64,000 nucleotides of DNA from Paratrimastix pyriformis (Eukaryota; Preaxostyla; Paratrimastigidae): positions 186,001-250,000 of the forward strand of contig JAPMOS010000019.1 of assembly GCA_027972325.1 (NCBI GenBank). Reading direction: 5' to 3'. A program made the position numbers and the translations under genes. Below are positions 31,446-42,897 of the stretch, piece by piece; within the stretch, counting starts at the first letter, position 1; each line of letters starts with the position of its first letter. Under the pieces are notes generated by a model that worked only from the letters and a program-made list of their open reading frames with translations, had not been told where the DNA came from and did not search any database.

Positions 31446-32576
31446 CTACTGATGGGCGGAGTCGCGGAGGGAGCCGTACATCTCCAGGCCCGCCAGGATG
31501 AGGTAGTGGTACCCGTTGGGGCTGGGGCCGGTCATCAGCACCCGGAAGCGGCGGGCCGGGAATGCCCGTTCGGGGGCCACGGCGAAGGTGGCCATGGCAT
31601 CGTCGCGGGCGGGGATGGCGTTGGGCTCGTTGGTGTGCTCGTCCAGGGTCCGCCAGCTGCCATCAGCCCCGTCCACCGAGCCCTCCAGCCGCCACGACTG
31701 CAATCGAAGCTCTACATCTTCAGGGTTGTCGTTGTGGCGGAGGGTGTAGCGGGTGGGGGAAAAAAGGCGCTCCGCACCCAGGTCAACCTGCCACCACGAG
31801 TTGGGCTCGTCCTCGGTCGAGCTGTCGCATGGCCGGCGCCCCGTGAGATCAGAGGCCTTCCCGTCGAACTCGGGTGAGCGGGTGGCCGTGACCCAGCCAG
31901 CCTCGGCCGGGTTGCGCCAGGGCTGGGTGCGGCCCTGGGTGCCGATGTAGTAGAACAGGCCCCGCTCGTCCATGTCGTGGTCGTACGTGAACACAAGCCC
32001 TAGTGGAGATGAGTGAGAGCGCCGGGCATGGCCGGAGAGACAGACAGCCGGGATGGATGCAGGTGGCGGTGGCGGGACTGCTCTCAACCAGGCCCCGCAT
32101 GGCCACGGCCACAAAGCGGGCCTCGGCGGCATACTGGGGGAAGCGGTACCGGCAGTGGCAATCAGGACCCATGTAGACAAGGCTGCTGCTGGAATGGCCA
32201 TCAGCCACAATGGTGGCCTGCACCCGGTAGTGGACGGGGGGGCCCGGTGGCGGCGGGTCGGCGGCGGCCAGGGCACAGCAGGCGGCAGCAGGGTCGCCCA
32301 CGGCGGCCCCTGCACAGATGCCGGGCGCCGGCTGCCAGTCGAGGGCAACTTCTTTCGTGGCCTCGTCCCAGCGGGCCGCCAGGCCCTCGGGGGCAGCCGG
32401 CGTGATGAACAGCTGGCGCGAGAACAGCAACAAAGACGGATGGACGGGGAGATGAGGGCAGGTGGGCACGACGAGGACCGATGAGACGGCAAACCAGGAG
32501 CCCCCCCCCCCCCCCCCCCCCACCCCTACCACTACCACTACCACTACCACTACCACTACCACTACCATTACCACCT

Positions 32577-32608
<32 letters not shown>

Positions 32609-33702
32609 GCCCCCACCTCCACCTCCACCCCACCACAGCAGACCGACCTGATTGATCTGCAACCGGACGGCTGCCAGGTCGTGCTGGGTCTGACTGAGGT
32701 CGACCCTGGTCTGGGCCAGCTCGGTCCTGGTTTGGACCAGGTCAGCCTTGGTGGCTATCAGCTCGCCGGCCGTGGCTGTGAGCTGGGCCTTGGTCTGGAC
32801 CAGGTCGGCGCTGGTGTCGGCCAGGCGCTGCCTGAGGAGGCCCATGTGGGCCACCACTCCGTCCCGCTCGTGGGCGGCCAGGTCGCATTGCGGGCAGTTG
32901 GTCGGGCAGCCGAGATCTGCGTACCCGCAGGCCATCTGCACACAGACAGAGGCGCCCATCGAGAAAGACTTGAAGTCCCGGTGAGGGGCAACCGGGGGCG
33001 GGACCGAGGTGGGAGGGAGGGAAGGAACAAGGTGCCGATGGGAGAATGATGGAGCGCGGGGATGGCGGGGAACGGACCGGCTTGGCAGTGCATGTGGTGT
33101 CCTTGTGGCTGGCCATCTCAGCCCGTCGGACCTGCTGGTGGCACTGGTCGCACTCCTCCTCGCGCCACTCGCACTCCGCCCCCAGGTGATGCTCCACATC
33201 CAGTACACCCACAACCGCATCGCATCCCAGTCCTCGGTTGGGGCAGTGACACTGCATCTGCTTCACCTGGCGCTGGCTCACTCGCGAAGGGCACAACCTG
33301 GCCTCAACGAAAAGAATCTAGGCTATCGAGGACAAAAACAATTCAGACTGCTCAGCGATGAACTTTTCACTGCACGTTGGACAAATATCATCAATGATGG
33401 CTGCGCAGGCCCGGCAGACTGTGTCACCTGAGATGGGAAGGCTCAATCAAAATGTGGATATGGGGCGGCAGACCGCAACTCAAACACAGGATCCTCATAA
33501 TGTGCAAAACACTAAACAGAATGAAGACTTCTTCTGCCCACAACAAACTCCCCTCCACAGACAGCCGGGCATCGCCAGTCTTCGTCTGCTCTTCCGGTGG
33601 GGATGACATATTCCAGCTGGTTTCGTTGTCTACAGGGAGGTGCTCTCTCCTTGTTCCCCAGTGTGTCGTTGCTGTTGCCGGTCACCCCTTCTCCACTTTC
33701 CA
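31446..33702 (-). CDS. T3: RING - TRAF - coiled coil - FN3-like - discoidin protein
   Basis: ATG at 33,702 (MESGEGVTGNSND) is followed by RQRNQLEYVIPTGRADEDWRCPA. The RING core continues after a GTCTGT intron, but near 33,487 two bases are missing relative to T5/T6 (between GATCCTGTG and TTTGAGTTGCGG), which would shift the frame inside the RING. Downstream exons are intact: TRAF fingers (MQCHCPNRGLGCDAV), second finger (ACGYADLGCPTNCPQC) with a long Leu/Gln/Thr coiled coil, FN3-like (HYRVQATIV ... GPDCHCRYRFP) and discoidin (YDHDMDERGLFYYIGTQGRT, WWQVDLGAERLFSPTRYTLR), with stop TAG 31,448-31,446. An intron holds poly-C, (CCACTA)n and (CCGCCA)n (about 32,500-32,635). It shares a 70-bp divergent promoter with T4. 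Functional status depends on whether the 2-bp gap is real. Confidence 0.75.
32500..32635 (+). repeat. Poly-C / (CCACTA)n / (CCGCCA)n tract in a T3 intron
   Basis: Three adjoining simple repeats fill the intron between the coiled-coil and FN3-like exons of T3. The equivalent intron in T7 carries a C run too. Confidence 0.75.
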
Positions 33703-33772
33703 TTACCTGCAAAGTGGACGCCGCCTCGTGGGGTGCTCTCCGCTGGTACATACATGGGGGAGGGGTCGTTCA
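33703..33772. promoter_or_regulatory. 70-bp bidirectional promoter between T3 and T4
   Basis: Only 70 bp separate the two ATG codons pointing away from each other. It contains a TACATACATG motif and GC-rich flanks. Promoter function is inferred from position. Confidence 0.4.
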
Positions 33773-36668
33773 ATGAGTTTAAAACCGTATGTAACGATCT
33801 TTCGCTTCCGAGGATCAACCCCCGACCAAATGCCACTCGTCAATCCCGGTGACATTGTGTTCGTTTCGGGTTTGTATCTGCTTTTTTCGTCTCGTTCTTT
33901 TTCACAGTTTTCCGCTGTTTCTCCGCGCTGCCGTGTTTACGCTGCAGAGGACGACAGCAGTGCGAATCCATTTGTGGTGTCTCTCAACATTCCTCGAACA
34001 CAAGGCGAGATGCCGCGGCGCTTGTTGACCGAAGTGCCTGAACCCATGGCTTCAGAGTATCTCGCCAGATTCAGAGTCTGTCCTGATCACCACTTGACCT
34101 TTCTCACCATTTCCCGCACACATTGTGGGCTTTTCTCGGCAGGCGGGATTTCTGCACGCCTTCTCGGCGGCACCCGCGCCTCCGCCGGCCGCACCCGTTC
34201 CGGCAGTCCCGGGACCGTTGGTGCCAGCCGGCGGCCCTCCTCTCCCCGCGGCAGCAGTCGCAGCAGGGGGATACAAGGCGGTGCTATTTGCGGGCGATGG
34301 CGGTGGGAACACGATCCCGCTGTGGGATGTGGCCGAGTCGGTGCAGGCGGGCCGCACCCGGCTGCTGCTCTTCGACCTGCTGGGGGGCATCTACAGGCAC
34401 AAGTTCGACCCGCGCCTCGGGCCGGGCCTCCCCGAGGCGCGGCTTGTGGCCCCGGACGGGCGCCCGCTGACCTGGGCGTGCTGGGTGCTGGGCGCGGGGT
34501 CCTACGGGATGACCTTCCGGGTGGAGGACACCCGGGACCACAGCGAGGCCGTGCTCAAGGCCACCGCGGCACGGTCGGCCCTGGAGCGGGCATTCTTCAG
34601 CAACGAGAGCTACATCGCTGCCGCCGTGAACCACCCCAACGTCCTCTCGGCTGTCGGGCCGTCCATCGAGGTGCAGGTCCCGTCGGGCTGTCCTGGTGGA
34701 GCATCCGAAGTATCGTCGCTTGGATGATGGTGATGAGATGATGTTGTTGATGATGATGATGATGATGATGATGATGTTGTTGTTGTTGTTGATGTTGATG
34801 TTGATGTTGATGTTGTTCATGTTGATGTTGATGTTGATGTTGATGTTGTTCATGTTGATGTTGATGTTGATGTTGATGTTGATGTTGTTCATGTTGATGT
34901 TGATGTTGATGTTGATGTTGATGTTGTTCATGTTCATGTTGATGTTGATGTTGATGTTGATGTTGTTCATGTTGATGTTCATGCTGATGTTGATGATGTT
35001 GATGACTGGTTGCTGATGACTGGTTGCTGATGACTGGTTGCTGATGACTGGTTGCTGATGACTGGTTGCTGATGACTGGTTGCTGATGACTGGTTGAGGA
35101 GGAGAAGGATGTTTGGTGATGTTGATGATGTTGAAGATCTTGACGTGGTGATGAAACCACGACGGTGGTGCGATTATGCTTTTCTGTTGTCTGTCTGCCT
35201 CTTTCCTTTGGCGTTCCTCCAGCTTGAGCCGGGCGGGCCTGTGGTGCGGTGCCTGGTGACGCCCTTCTGCGAGGGCGGCGACCTGGACGGGGTCATCCGG
35301 CGCCATCTCCAAAACCCCTCGGCCGCCGACCGGCAGGAGCGCTGGCTGCTGCTGACGGACATGGTCCGGGGCCTGGCCTACCTGCACGGGAAGCCCTTCC
35401 CGCGCAACGGCCACCGGGTGCTGCACAACGACATCAAGCCAGCCAACGTGCTGCTGCGCCGCCAGGCCGACCCGGCCACCCAGACGGAGCGCCCGATTGC
35501 CCTGCTGGCCGACCTGGGCCTGGCCTGCGTCTACACGGGGGGCTCGCTGGTGTACGGGCTGTCCCGTGGCTCGCCCGGCTTCATGGCGCCCGAGCTGTTT
35601 GTGATGCCCGCTGGCGGTGAAGGGCGGCGCCCGGGCAATACGCCCGCCACGGACGTCTACGCGCTGGGGGTGACGCTGTACTGCCTGTACTCGCAGACGG
35701 ACACCGCCCACAGGACCGAAGAGCAGCCCTCGGAGGCCGATCTGCGGGTGGCCTTCGCCGAGGTGGGCGCCCTGGAGGCGGCCGCCGGCTGCCGCCCGGC
35801 CCGGCTGGCGGGGCTGCTGGTGGGCATGTGCTGCCCCGACCCGACCGGTCGGCCCACCATGGGGCAGGTTGCCGAGGCCCTCGAGGCTGTCTCGGTCCGC
35901 AGTCAGCCCACCCCGGGGAGAGGACACAGCATCATTTCACACTGTTTGTTGATGTCGTTGCGCAGGGGGCGATGGCCGCCCAGCGGGGGGCCGAGATGGT
36001 GGTGCGCCGTGGGGCTGCGGCCGAGGCCCCAGTTCCACGTCTGTGCCCCCCCCCCCCCTCAACCCAACCCAACCCATCCACCTCGTCTCACCCCCATCGC
36101 AGGTCCTGGCAGCCTTCTCTTCACCTACGACCACGACATGGACGAGGGGGGCCTGTTCTACTACATCGGCACCCAGGGCCGCACCCAGCCCTGGCAAAAC
36201 CCGGCCGAGTTGGGCTGGGTCACCGCCACCCGCTCATCCGATTGCCTCATCGGCGGTGGGTACGCCTCCGATCTCACGGGACGCCGGCCATGCGACAGCT
36301 GGACCGCCAACGAACCCAACTCGTGGTGGCAGGTTGACCTGGGTGCGGGGCGCCTCTTCACACCCACCCACTACACCCTCCGCCACAGTCACCGCACCGA
36401 CGACGTGGGGTATCGATTGCAAACGTGGCGGCTGGAGGGCTCGGTGGACGGGGCCGATGGCAGCTGGCGGACGCTGGATGAACACGCCATCAGTCGCGGC
36501 GTCATCCCCGCCCGCCCCGATGCCATGGCCACCTTCGCCGTGGCCCCCGACCGGGCCTTCCCGGCCCGCCTCTTCCGGGTGCTGATGACCGGCCCCAGCC
36601 CCAACGGGTACCATTACCTGATGCTGTCGGGCCTGGAGATGTACGGCTCCCTCCGCGGGGTGCCATAA
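33773..36668 (+). CDS. T4: protein kinase - discoidin fusion
   Basis: ATG at 33,773 gives MSLKPYVTIFRFRG, then two N-terminal exons joined by a GTTTCG and a GTCTGT intron, and an Ala/Pro linker. The kinase domain has GAGSYGMTFRV (Gly-rich loop), EAVLKAT (Lys), LHNDIKPANVLL (catalytic Asp, HND for HRD), DLG for DFG, and FMAPELF (APE), then DVYALGVTLY and a C-lobe ending MGQVAEALEAV. All key catalytic residues are present, so an active Ser/Thr kinase is likely. A GTCCCG intron within the N-lobe (about 34,678-35,220) is packed with GATGTT repeats. The C-terminus is the same discoidin domain as the T genes (YDHDMDEGGLFYYIGTQGRT, WWQVDLGAGRLFTPTHYTLR), stop TAA 36,666-36,668. It lacks RING, TRAF and FN3 parts, so the discoidin module is shared by domain shuffling. 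Confidence 0.8.
34739..35095 (+). repeat. (GATGTT)n and 14-bp tandem array in kinase intron
   Basis: 34,739-35,000 is a degenerate GATGTT array with GATGTTGTTCAT interruptions; 35,005-35,095 is about seven copies of a 14-bp unit (GCTGATGACTGGTT). Both lie inside one intron of T4. Confidence 0.8.
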
Positions 36669-37052
36669 CCCACCGGAGCAGCCTTTGCTCAAAGAACACG
36701 CCCTGCCCACAGGCATATTGCCCGCGGGACATGAAATTCGCGTCCCTTGAGTGCTCATGGCGAATCATGGCGACCGACCGACCCACCAGGCCTCCCCGCC
36801 CCGTCCTTCTTGTCTTCCCTGCAATTTTCACGTGTCGGAATAGTCAAAAGAGTGCTGGTGGGTCGGGGCCGCCCTCCTGCTGGTGGCGGCTCGCGGGGGG
36901 CTTCTCGGGCCGAAAAGAAGGTCTTCGCGTTGTCGGTGGCGAGGGGACAACGCGAACCGGGCTTCAGAATGGAGGCGGCGAATGGCCTCCTGTTGTTTGG
37001 GAAAGACAACGCGGACTCGCCGGCCGAGCGGAGGTGAGGGAGGGAGGGAGGG
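36669..37052. other. Intergenic region T4-T5
   Basis: No gene is seen. Mixed GC, ending in GGGA repeats just before the T5 start. Confidence 0.35.
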
Positions 37053-39174
37053 ATGGATGGGGTGAACGAGTCAAAGAAAACTCAATCCGAGCGAGCCCCT
37101 CCAGTCCGTAATTGTGACCACTTGACGGACTGCTGGACCCTCCCCTGCGAGGTGTCCGCTCTGCAGGTTGGAGGCGTGTCCGGCAACAGCAACGACTCGC
37201 CGTGCTGTGAAAAGAAGCGCCAGGCCCCATGTCGTCCCCGGAGGCAGCTCGAGTATGTCATCCCTACCGTGACCGGCCGAGGGGACGACGAGAACTGGCG
37301 ATGCCCGGCCGTCTGTGGCGGAAGTTCTGTTCTTTTCGAGACCAATCTCTTCCGTAGTGTTTTGCACATTATGAGGATCCCGTGTGTTTAAGTTGCGGTC
37401 TGTGATAGCCTTGATGGGTATTCATCACTTCCCACGTTAGGCGACACAGTCTGCCGGGCCTGCGTCGCCGCCATTGGTAGCTTATGTCCAACATGCAGCG
37501 AAAAACTCACGACCACGGAGCAGTCTGTTGTTAGAGTCACCACGATGACACAGCATCCTCGGCCAGGTTGTATCCTTCGCGGATCGCGAATCGCTTGGTT
37601 CAGCAAATGCAATGTCACTGCCCCAACCATGGGCTGGGCTGCACGGCCATGATTGGTGTGCTGGATGTGGAGCATCACCTGGGGGCGGCGTGCGAGTGGC
37701 GCGAGGAGGAGTGCGACCAGTGCCACCAGCAGGTCCGGCGGGCTGAGATGGCCCGCCACAAGGACACCACCTGCGCCCGCAAGCCGGTTCGTTCCAGCCC
37801 GTGCCACCACTCCTCCCCTCCAAAGTTGCTGATCTGTGACTGCGGTTGTGCGCTTAGATGGCCTGTGGGTACGCGGATGTGGGCTGCCCGAATCGGTGTG
37901 CCCAGGAAGACCTGGCCGCCCACGAGCGGGACGGGGTGGTGGCCCACATGGGCCTACTCAAGCGATGCCTGGCCGACACCAGCGCCGACCTGGTCAAGAC
38001 CAAGGCCCAACTGGCCGAGGGCAGGGCCTCCCTGGCCCAGACCCAGCACGATCTGGCCCAGACCAAGGCCGAGCTGGCCCGGTGCCAGACGAAGCTGGCG
38101 CAGACCAAAGAACAAACACAGCACGACCTAGTTGCAGCTGCTCGGTCGCTGTTCGATCAGGTCCGCTTGCAGGGCGATCGGTCGGTGTGCAGGTCGACGG
38201 ACGGTGGTGACCGCACCTCCTCTCCTCTTTTGTCTTCCGGATCCGCAGCTGGTTCTCCCGCCGCCCGCCCCCGATGGTTTCGAAGCCCATTGGGACCCAA
38301 CCTCAAGCGAGGTTGCCCTCAGCTGGCGGCCTGTGCCGCCCCCGCCCGATGCCGCCCCCCGTCCGATGCCCGTCCGCTACCGTGTGGAGGCCTCTCTGCC
38401 CCATGGCCGCGCCCGCGCGGTGATCTACCTGGGTCCCGAGTGCCGTTGCTGGTACCGCTGCCCCACCAGCGACCCGGGAGCTGTCCGCTTTGCGGTGGTG
38501 GCCATGCGGGGCCTGGCCGAGAGCCGCCCCTCGCGCGATGTCACCTTCACACGTCCGTCAGACTTCCTTTTGCCACACCCTTCTAACGCCTCCTCTCCCC
38601 CGCATCCTGTCCAGCTCCCGACATCGTTCTCTTCACGTATGACCATGACATGGACGATCGGGGCCTGTTCTACTACATCGGCACCCAGGGCCGCACCCAG
38701 CCCTGGCAAAACCCGGCCCTGGCGGGCTGGGTCACCGCCACCCGCTCATCCGATGGCGTCGGGAAGGCCTCCGATCTCACGGGGCGCCAGCCATGCAACA
38801 GCTTCACCACGGACGAGCCCAACTCGTGGTGGCAGGTTGACCTGGGTGCGGGGCGCCTCTTCACGCCCACTCGTTACACTCTCCGTCACAATGACAATCC
38901 AAAGAATGTGCAGTATCGGCTGCAGTCGTGGCGGCTGGAGGGCTCGGTGGACGGTGCTGATGGCAACTGGCGGACTCTGGACGAGCACACCAACGAGCCC
39001 AACGCCATCCCCGCCCGCCCCGATGCCATGGCCACCTTCGCCGTGGCCCCCGAACGGGCATTCCCGGCCCGCCGCTTCCGGGTGTTCATGACCGGCCCCA
39101 GCCCCAGCGGGCAGAACTACCTCGATCTTTCGGACCTGGAGATGTACGGCACCCTGTTTCGCGGCGTGTCCTAA
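37053..39174 (+). CDS. T5: RING - TRAF - coiled coil - FN3-like - discoidin protein
   Basis: The first in-frame ATG is 37,053. Compared with T2, T3, T6 and T7 the usual initiator just before GNSND is missing (T6 has AAAATGGAAGCTGGGG where T5 does not), so this longer N-terminus is an alternative start. RING: CPAC-FAHYEDPVCLSCG-DTVCRAC ... CPTC across two introns with GTCTGT donors, again with Asp for His. TRAF fingers (MQCHCPNHGLGCTAM), second finger (ACGYADVGCPNRCAQEDL, one Cys replaced) and coiled coil (DLVKTKAQLAEGRASLAQTQ), then FN3-like (RYRVEASL ... GPECRCWYRCP) and discoidin (YDHDMDDRGLFYYIGTQGRT, WWQVDLGAGRLFTPTRYTLR), stop TAA 39,172-39,174. No frameshift is seen, so this is probably functional. 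Confidence 0.8.
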
Positions 39175-40503
39175 TTCCCACCCGCCCGCAGCCCTTGCGA
39201 TAGTTTGTCTCAAGATCGCAGGCGCCCGGTTGCTGACGCGCAAACACCAAGAACTGCCAACAAAAATGAAACGGGGACGGGTGAAGGGCGGTGAATGGGG
39301 GAGGGAGGGACGGGGGAGGGAGGGACGGGGGACGGGGGAGGGGGGAGGGGGACAGTGGAGGGGGATGCAGCCAAGACGGTTGATGTATTACCCGCAGACA
39401 CAACGAGACAAACACTGGTTCTCTGGTTGCCTCGTTCCGCACAGGCATGGGTTTCGGACGGCAACTCGAAGGCGGAGTCAAGTTTCTTTCGTCTGTCCTT
39501 GCAAAAAAGAGCAGCAGGGCTCTCGAACTGGTCTGGTTGGGGGCGCCTGACTCGTGAGGCCGTCAACCGGATTGCGGGAGACTTCTTGGCCCAGGCCCAC
39601 GCGCGCCGGCTGCAACTGCTCAAGGTGCGATGAGCCGTGCCACCGCGGACGGCCGGCGATCGGAGGGCCCGGCGGGAGACGACACCACCGGGGCTGAGCC
39701 AAGGAAGGCTGCCTGCTGTGCCCATCCAGCAGACTAGCGGCCACCAGAACGAGGCCTCCCACTACATAGCAATCGACCGAACCCCTCTCCCTTGCAGGTG
39801 GACGACGGCAGCGTCAGGCTCGCCGGGTGGGCTCGTCCTCAAAACCTGCGGGGAAGGGGGGGGGAAGTCTTAGGTCGTCGCTCTTTCCATCCACCTTCTC
39901 TGTCTGCCTTGCTTTTGGGGCGACCGGATGGATGGTGGCATACTGACCAAGCGCAACCACGAGGCCGAGGCTCGCCAGCCGGCTCGGTGCTGAAGGAGGT
40001 GGGGGTGATGAGGGCCTATCGGGGGTGATGAGGTGAGGGGGGAATTGGGGGATAAAACCTTTTGTGATCTTTCTCATTGCTCCTGAGTTTGCCTCACACG
40101 AGGCTGCATTAACACGAGACTGACTGGCAGACAGGCTTGCCGGGTGGGCTCGTCCACGAAACCTGCAGGGAGGGGAGAGGTCTGAGGTCGTCGCTCTTTC
40201 CAGTCCCCTTCTCCTCTTGTCTCGCTCCCGTGACGCCTAGGTTGGGGCATACGCCGACCTTGCGGGATGACGTTGGCCGGGACCTTGGCTCAGCTGGACC
40301 CCGGCCGTGTGTGTGATCACTCCGGAGAAGCCTGGAATTGATGGGTGGGTGGAATGGGTGGGCGGGGGGTGGGATAAAAACCTTTTGAGATTCTCCTCTT
40401 GTAATTTTCAGTGAGCCTCCCACGAGGCTGCACTAACACGAGAAAGAAAGACTGACTGGTCCAGTGGAGCCCCACGAGGTGTCCACACTGCAGGGTGGTC
40501 AAA
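39175..40503. other. Intergenic region T5-T6 with direct repeat and a small open frame
   Basis: A plus-strand frame at about 39,400-39,633 (LVLWLPRSAQAW ... LTREAVNRIAGDFLAQAHAR) looks protein-like but has no start and no family. From 39,815 the sequence is two imperfect copies of a roughly 320-bp unit. The last 60 bp before T6 match the region before T5 (GAGGTGTCCRCWCTGCAGG), showing the promoters were duplicated with the genes. Confidence 0.45.
39815..40460 (+). repeat. Two imperfect 320-bp direct repeats
   Basis: Copy 1 (39,815-40,135) and copy 2 (40,138-40,460) both begin GCCGGGTGGGCTCGTCC, contain GTCGTCGCTCTTTCC, then GATAAAACCTTTTG and end CACGAGGCTGCAYTAACACGAGA. The motif CTAACACGAGACTGG also occurs at about 20,497. 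Confidence 0.65.
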
Positions 40504-42646
40504 ATGGAAGCTGGGGACGGCGTGACGACCGGCAACAGCAACGACGCGTGCTGTCGGAAAAGCTCCCCCTGCAGGCCCCGAGATCAGCTGGAATATATCA
40601 TCCCCAGCGGAAGAAGAGCCGACGATGAGACCTGGCGATGCCCGGCTGTCTGTTCTGATGTCTGTTGTGTGTCACCCCCTTTTGCTGTAGTGTCACGCGC
40701 ATTATGAGGATCCTGTTTTCTTGAGTTGCGGTCTGCCAGCAACTCGCGCACTAGATTCAGTATTCTCCCTCTAGGTGACACAGTCTGTCGATCCTGCGTC
40801 GCCGCCATTGGTGGCGTATGTCCAACATGCAGCGAGAAGTTCACGGGGAAGTCTGTCGCTTTCGTCGTTGCTGATCGATAATGCGCCCTCCGACGATACA
40901 GGCTGTGCTCTTCGCGAGTGAGCCAGCGCCAGGTGAAGCAGATGCAGTGTCACTGCCCCAACCGTGGGCTGGGGTGCGAGGCGGTCGTGGGTGTGCTGGA
41001 TGTGGAGCATCACCTGGGCTCGGAGTGCGAGTGGCGCGAGGAGGAGTGCGACCAGTGCCACCAGCAGGTCCGGCGGGCTGAGATGGCCCGCCACAAGGAC
41101 ACCACCTGCGCCCGCAAGCCGGTCCGCTCCCCACTCCCCACCATCCACCCTTACGGACCACCATGGGTGACGCCCCCGAGTTGTGGCTGGGCCGGTTGCC
41201 CTGGAGTTGTGTCTCCCAACTTTGATCCTCTCGAGTCTCATCCGCTCCGGTGGGTTGCCGTCTGATGTTGTCGCGTTTCTGTTTGTGTGCAGATGGCCTG
41301 CGGGTACGCGGATGTGGGCTGCGAGACCCGTTGCGCTCAGGACGACCTGGCCGCCCACGAGCGCGACGGGGTGGTGGCCCACATGGGCCTCCTCAGGCAA
41401 TGTCTGGCCGGCACTTCACTCGAGCTGGCCCAGACCAGGCACGAACTCGCCGCCACGGCCAGCGAGCTGACCCAGACCAAGGCCGAGCTGGCCGAGAGCA
41501 GGGCCGCCCAGGGTGGGACCGTGGCGGCGCTGAGCCAGACCCAGCACGACCTGGCCCAGACCAAGGAACAGCTGACCCAATGCGAGGTGGCGCTGGCCCA
41601 GACCAAGGAGCAGAACCAGCACGACCTGGCCGCCGTCCGGTTGCAGTTGGATCAGGTCTGGCTTGCAAGCGGTATGCACGACGGGCTCCGCCCCTGGGAC
41701 CTTTCGGTCAAGTGTCTCATTCCATTCATTGCGCCCCTCCTCTCTGCTGCCCGTGCAGCTGGCACTCCCGCCGCCCGCCCCGGAGGGGCTCGAGGCCCGA
41801 CTAGAGCCGGACACAGGCGAGGTTGCCATCAGCTGGCAGCCCGTGCCGCCTCCACCCGATGTCGCCCCCTACTGCCCGTTGTCCGTCTGCTATCGCGTGG
41901 AGGCCGCTCTGCCCCGTGGCCGCGCCCGCACGGTGATCTACCTGGGCCTTGAGTGCCGCTGCTGGTACCGCTGCCCGACCAGCGACCCGGGAGCTGTCCC
42001 CTTTGCGGTGGTGGCCATGCGGGGCCTGGCCGAGAGCCGCCCCTGTGATGCCGCCATCCAACAGCCATACCCACCGCCCCCAGGCAGCATTCTCTTCACG
42101 TATGACCACGACATGGACGAGCGGGGCCTGTTCTACTACCTCGGTACCCAGGGCCGCTCCCAGCCCTGGCAAAACCCGGCCGAGGCGGGCTGGGTCACCG
42201 CCACCCGCTCGTCCGAATCTGGTTTCGGGAAGGCCTCCGAGCTCACGGGGCGGGAGGCTTGCAACAGCTCCACCGCCAGCCGGCCCAGACCCTCGTGGTG
42301 GCAGGTTGACCTGGGTGCGGGGCGCCTCTTCACGCCCACCCGCTACACCCTGCGCCACAGTTACTGCGATTATTGCGTGGAATCTCGGCTGCAGTCGTGG
42401 CGGCTAGAGGGCTCGGTGGACGGTGCCGAAGGCAGCTGGCGGACCCTGGACGAGCACACCAACGAGCCCTACGCCCTCGCCGCCCGCCCCGATGCCATGG
42501 CCACCTTCGCCGTCGCACCCGCCCGGGCATTCCCGGCCCGCCTCTTCCGGGTGCTGATGACCGGCCCCAGCCCCAGCGGGCGTCACTACCTCGTCCTATC
42601 GGGCCTGGAGATGTACGGCTCCCTCCTCCCCCGCGTCGTGTCATAA
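40504..42646 (+). CDS. T6: RING - TRAF - coiled coil - FN3-like - discoidin protein
   Basis: ATG at 40,504 (MEAGDGVTTGNSND) then CRPRDQLEYIIPSGRR. RING: CPAC-HAHYEDPVFLSCG-DTVCRSC ... CPTC, two introns, both with GTCTGY donors and CTGTAG/CCTCTAG acceptors. TRAF fingers (MQCHCPNRGLGCEAV, CDQCHQQVRRAEMARHKD), second finger (ACGYADVGCETRCAQDDL) with a coiled coil of about 100 residues (LAQTRHELAATASELTQTK), FN3-like exon (CYRVEAALP ... GLECRCWYRCP) and discoidin (YDHDMDERGLFYYLGTQGRS, WWQVDLGAGRLFTPTRYTLR), stop TAA 42,644-42,646. It is the closest paralogue of T5, in tandem, and looks intact. Confidence 0.82.
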
Positions 42647-42897
42647 TTCCCACTCGACCCGGCACGTCATCCACCACCACAGAAAGGGAGTTGAAGATCA
42701 GCCGCGATGGTCCCGCTGTCTCGTGACGCGCCAAGAGCAGGCCGATCGAAAGATGAAACGGGCATGGGGGGGAGGGAGGGAGGTGAGGCCCAAACGAATG
42801 GAGGGAAGACGGACGGAGCGGAAGGAGGGAAGTTATTGGCTGGGGCGAGGGCGAGGGGAATGGAGGGTGGGGGTCGCTCGGGGGGGGGGGGGGGGGG
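42647..42897. other. Convergent intergenic region T6-VPS45
   Basis: 250 bp with a G run at about 42,881-42,897 directly next to the VPS45 stop. Nothing else is seen. Confidence 0.4.

Noticed and set aside
32462-33049. Plus-strand frame with Pro/Thr and Leu-rich parts
   Set aside because: Antisense of the T3 coiled-coil exon and of the simple repeats in its intron.
39400-39633. Small plus-strand gene after T5
   Set aside because: No ATG in context, no family and no visible splice acceptor that gives a start; kept only as a remark in the intergenic entry.
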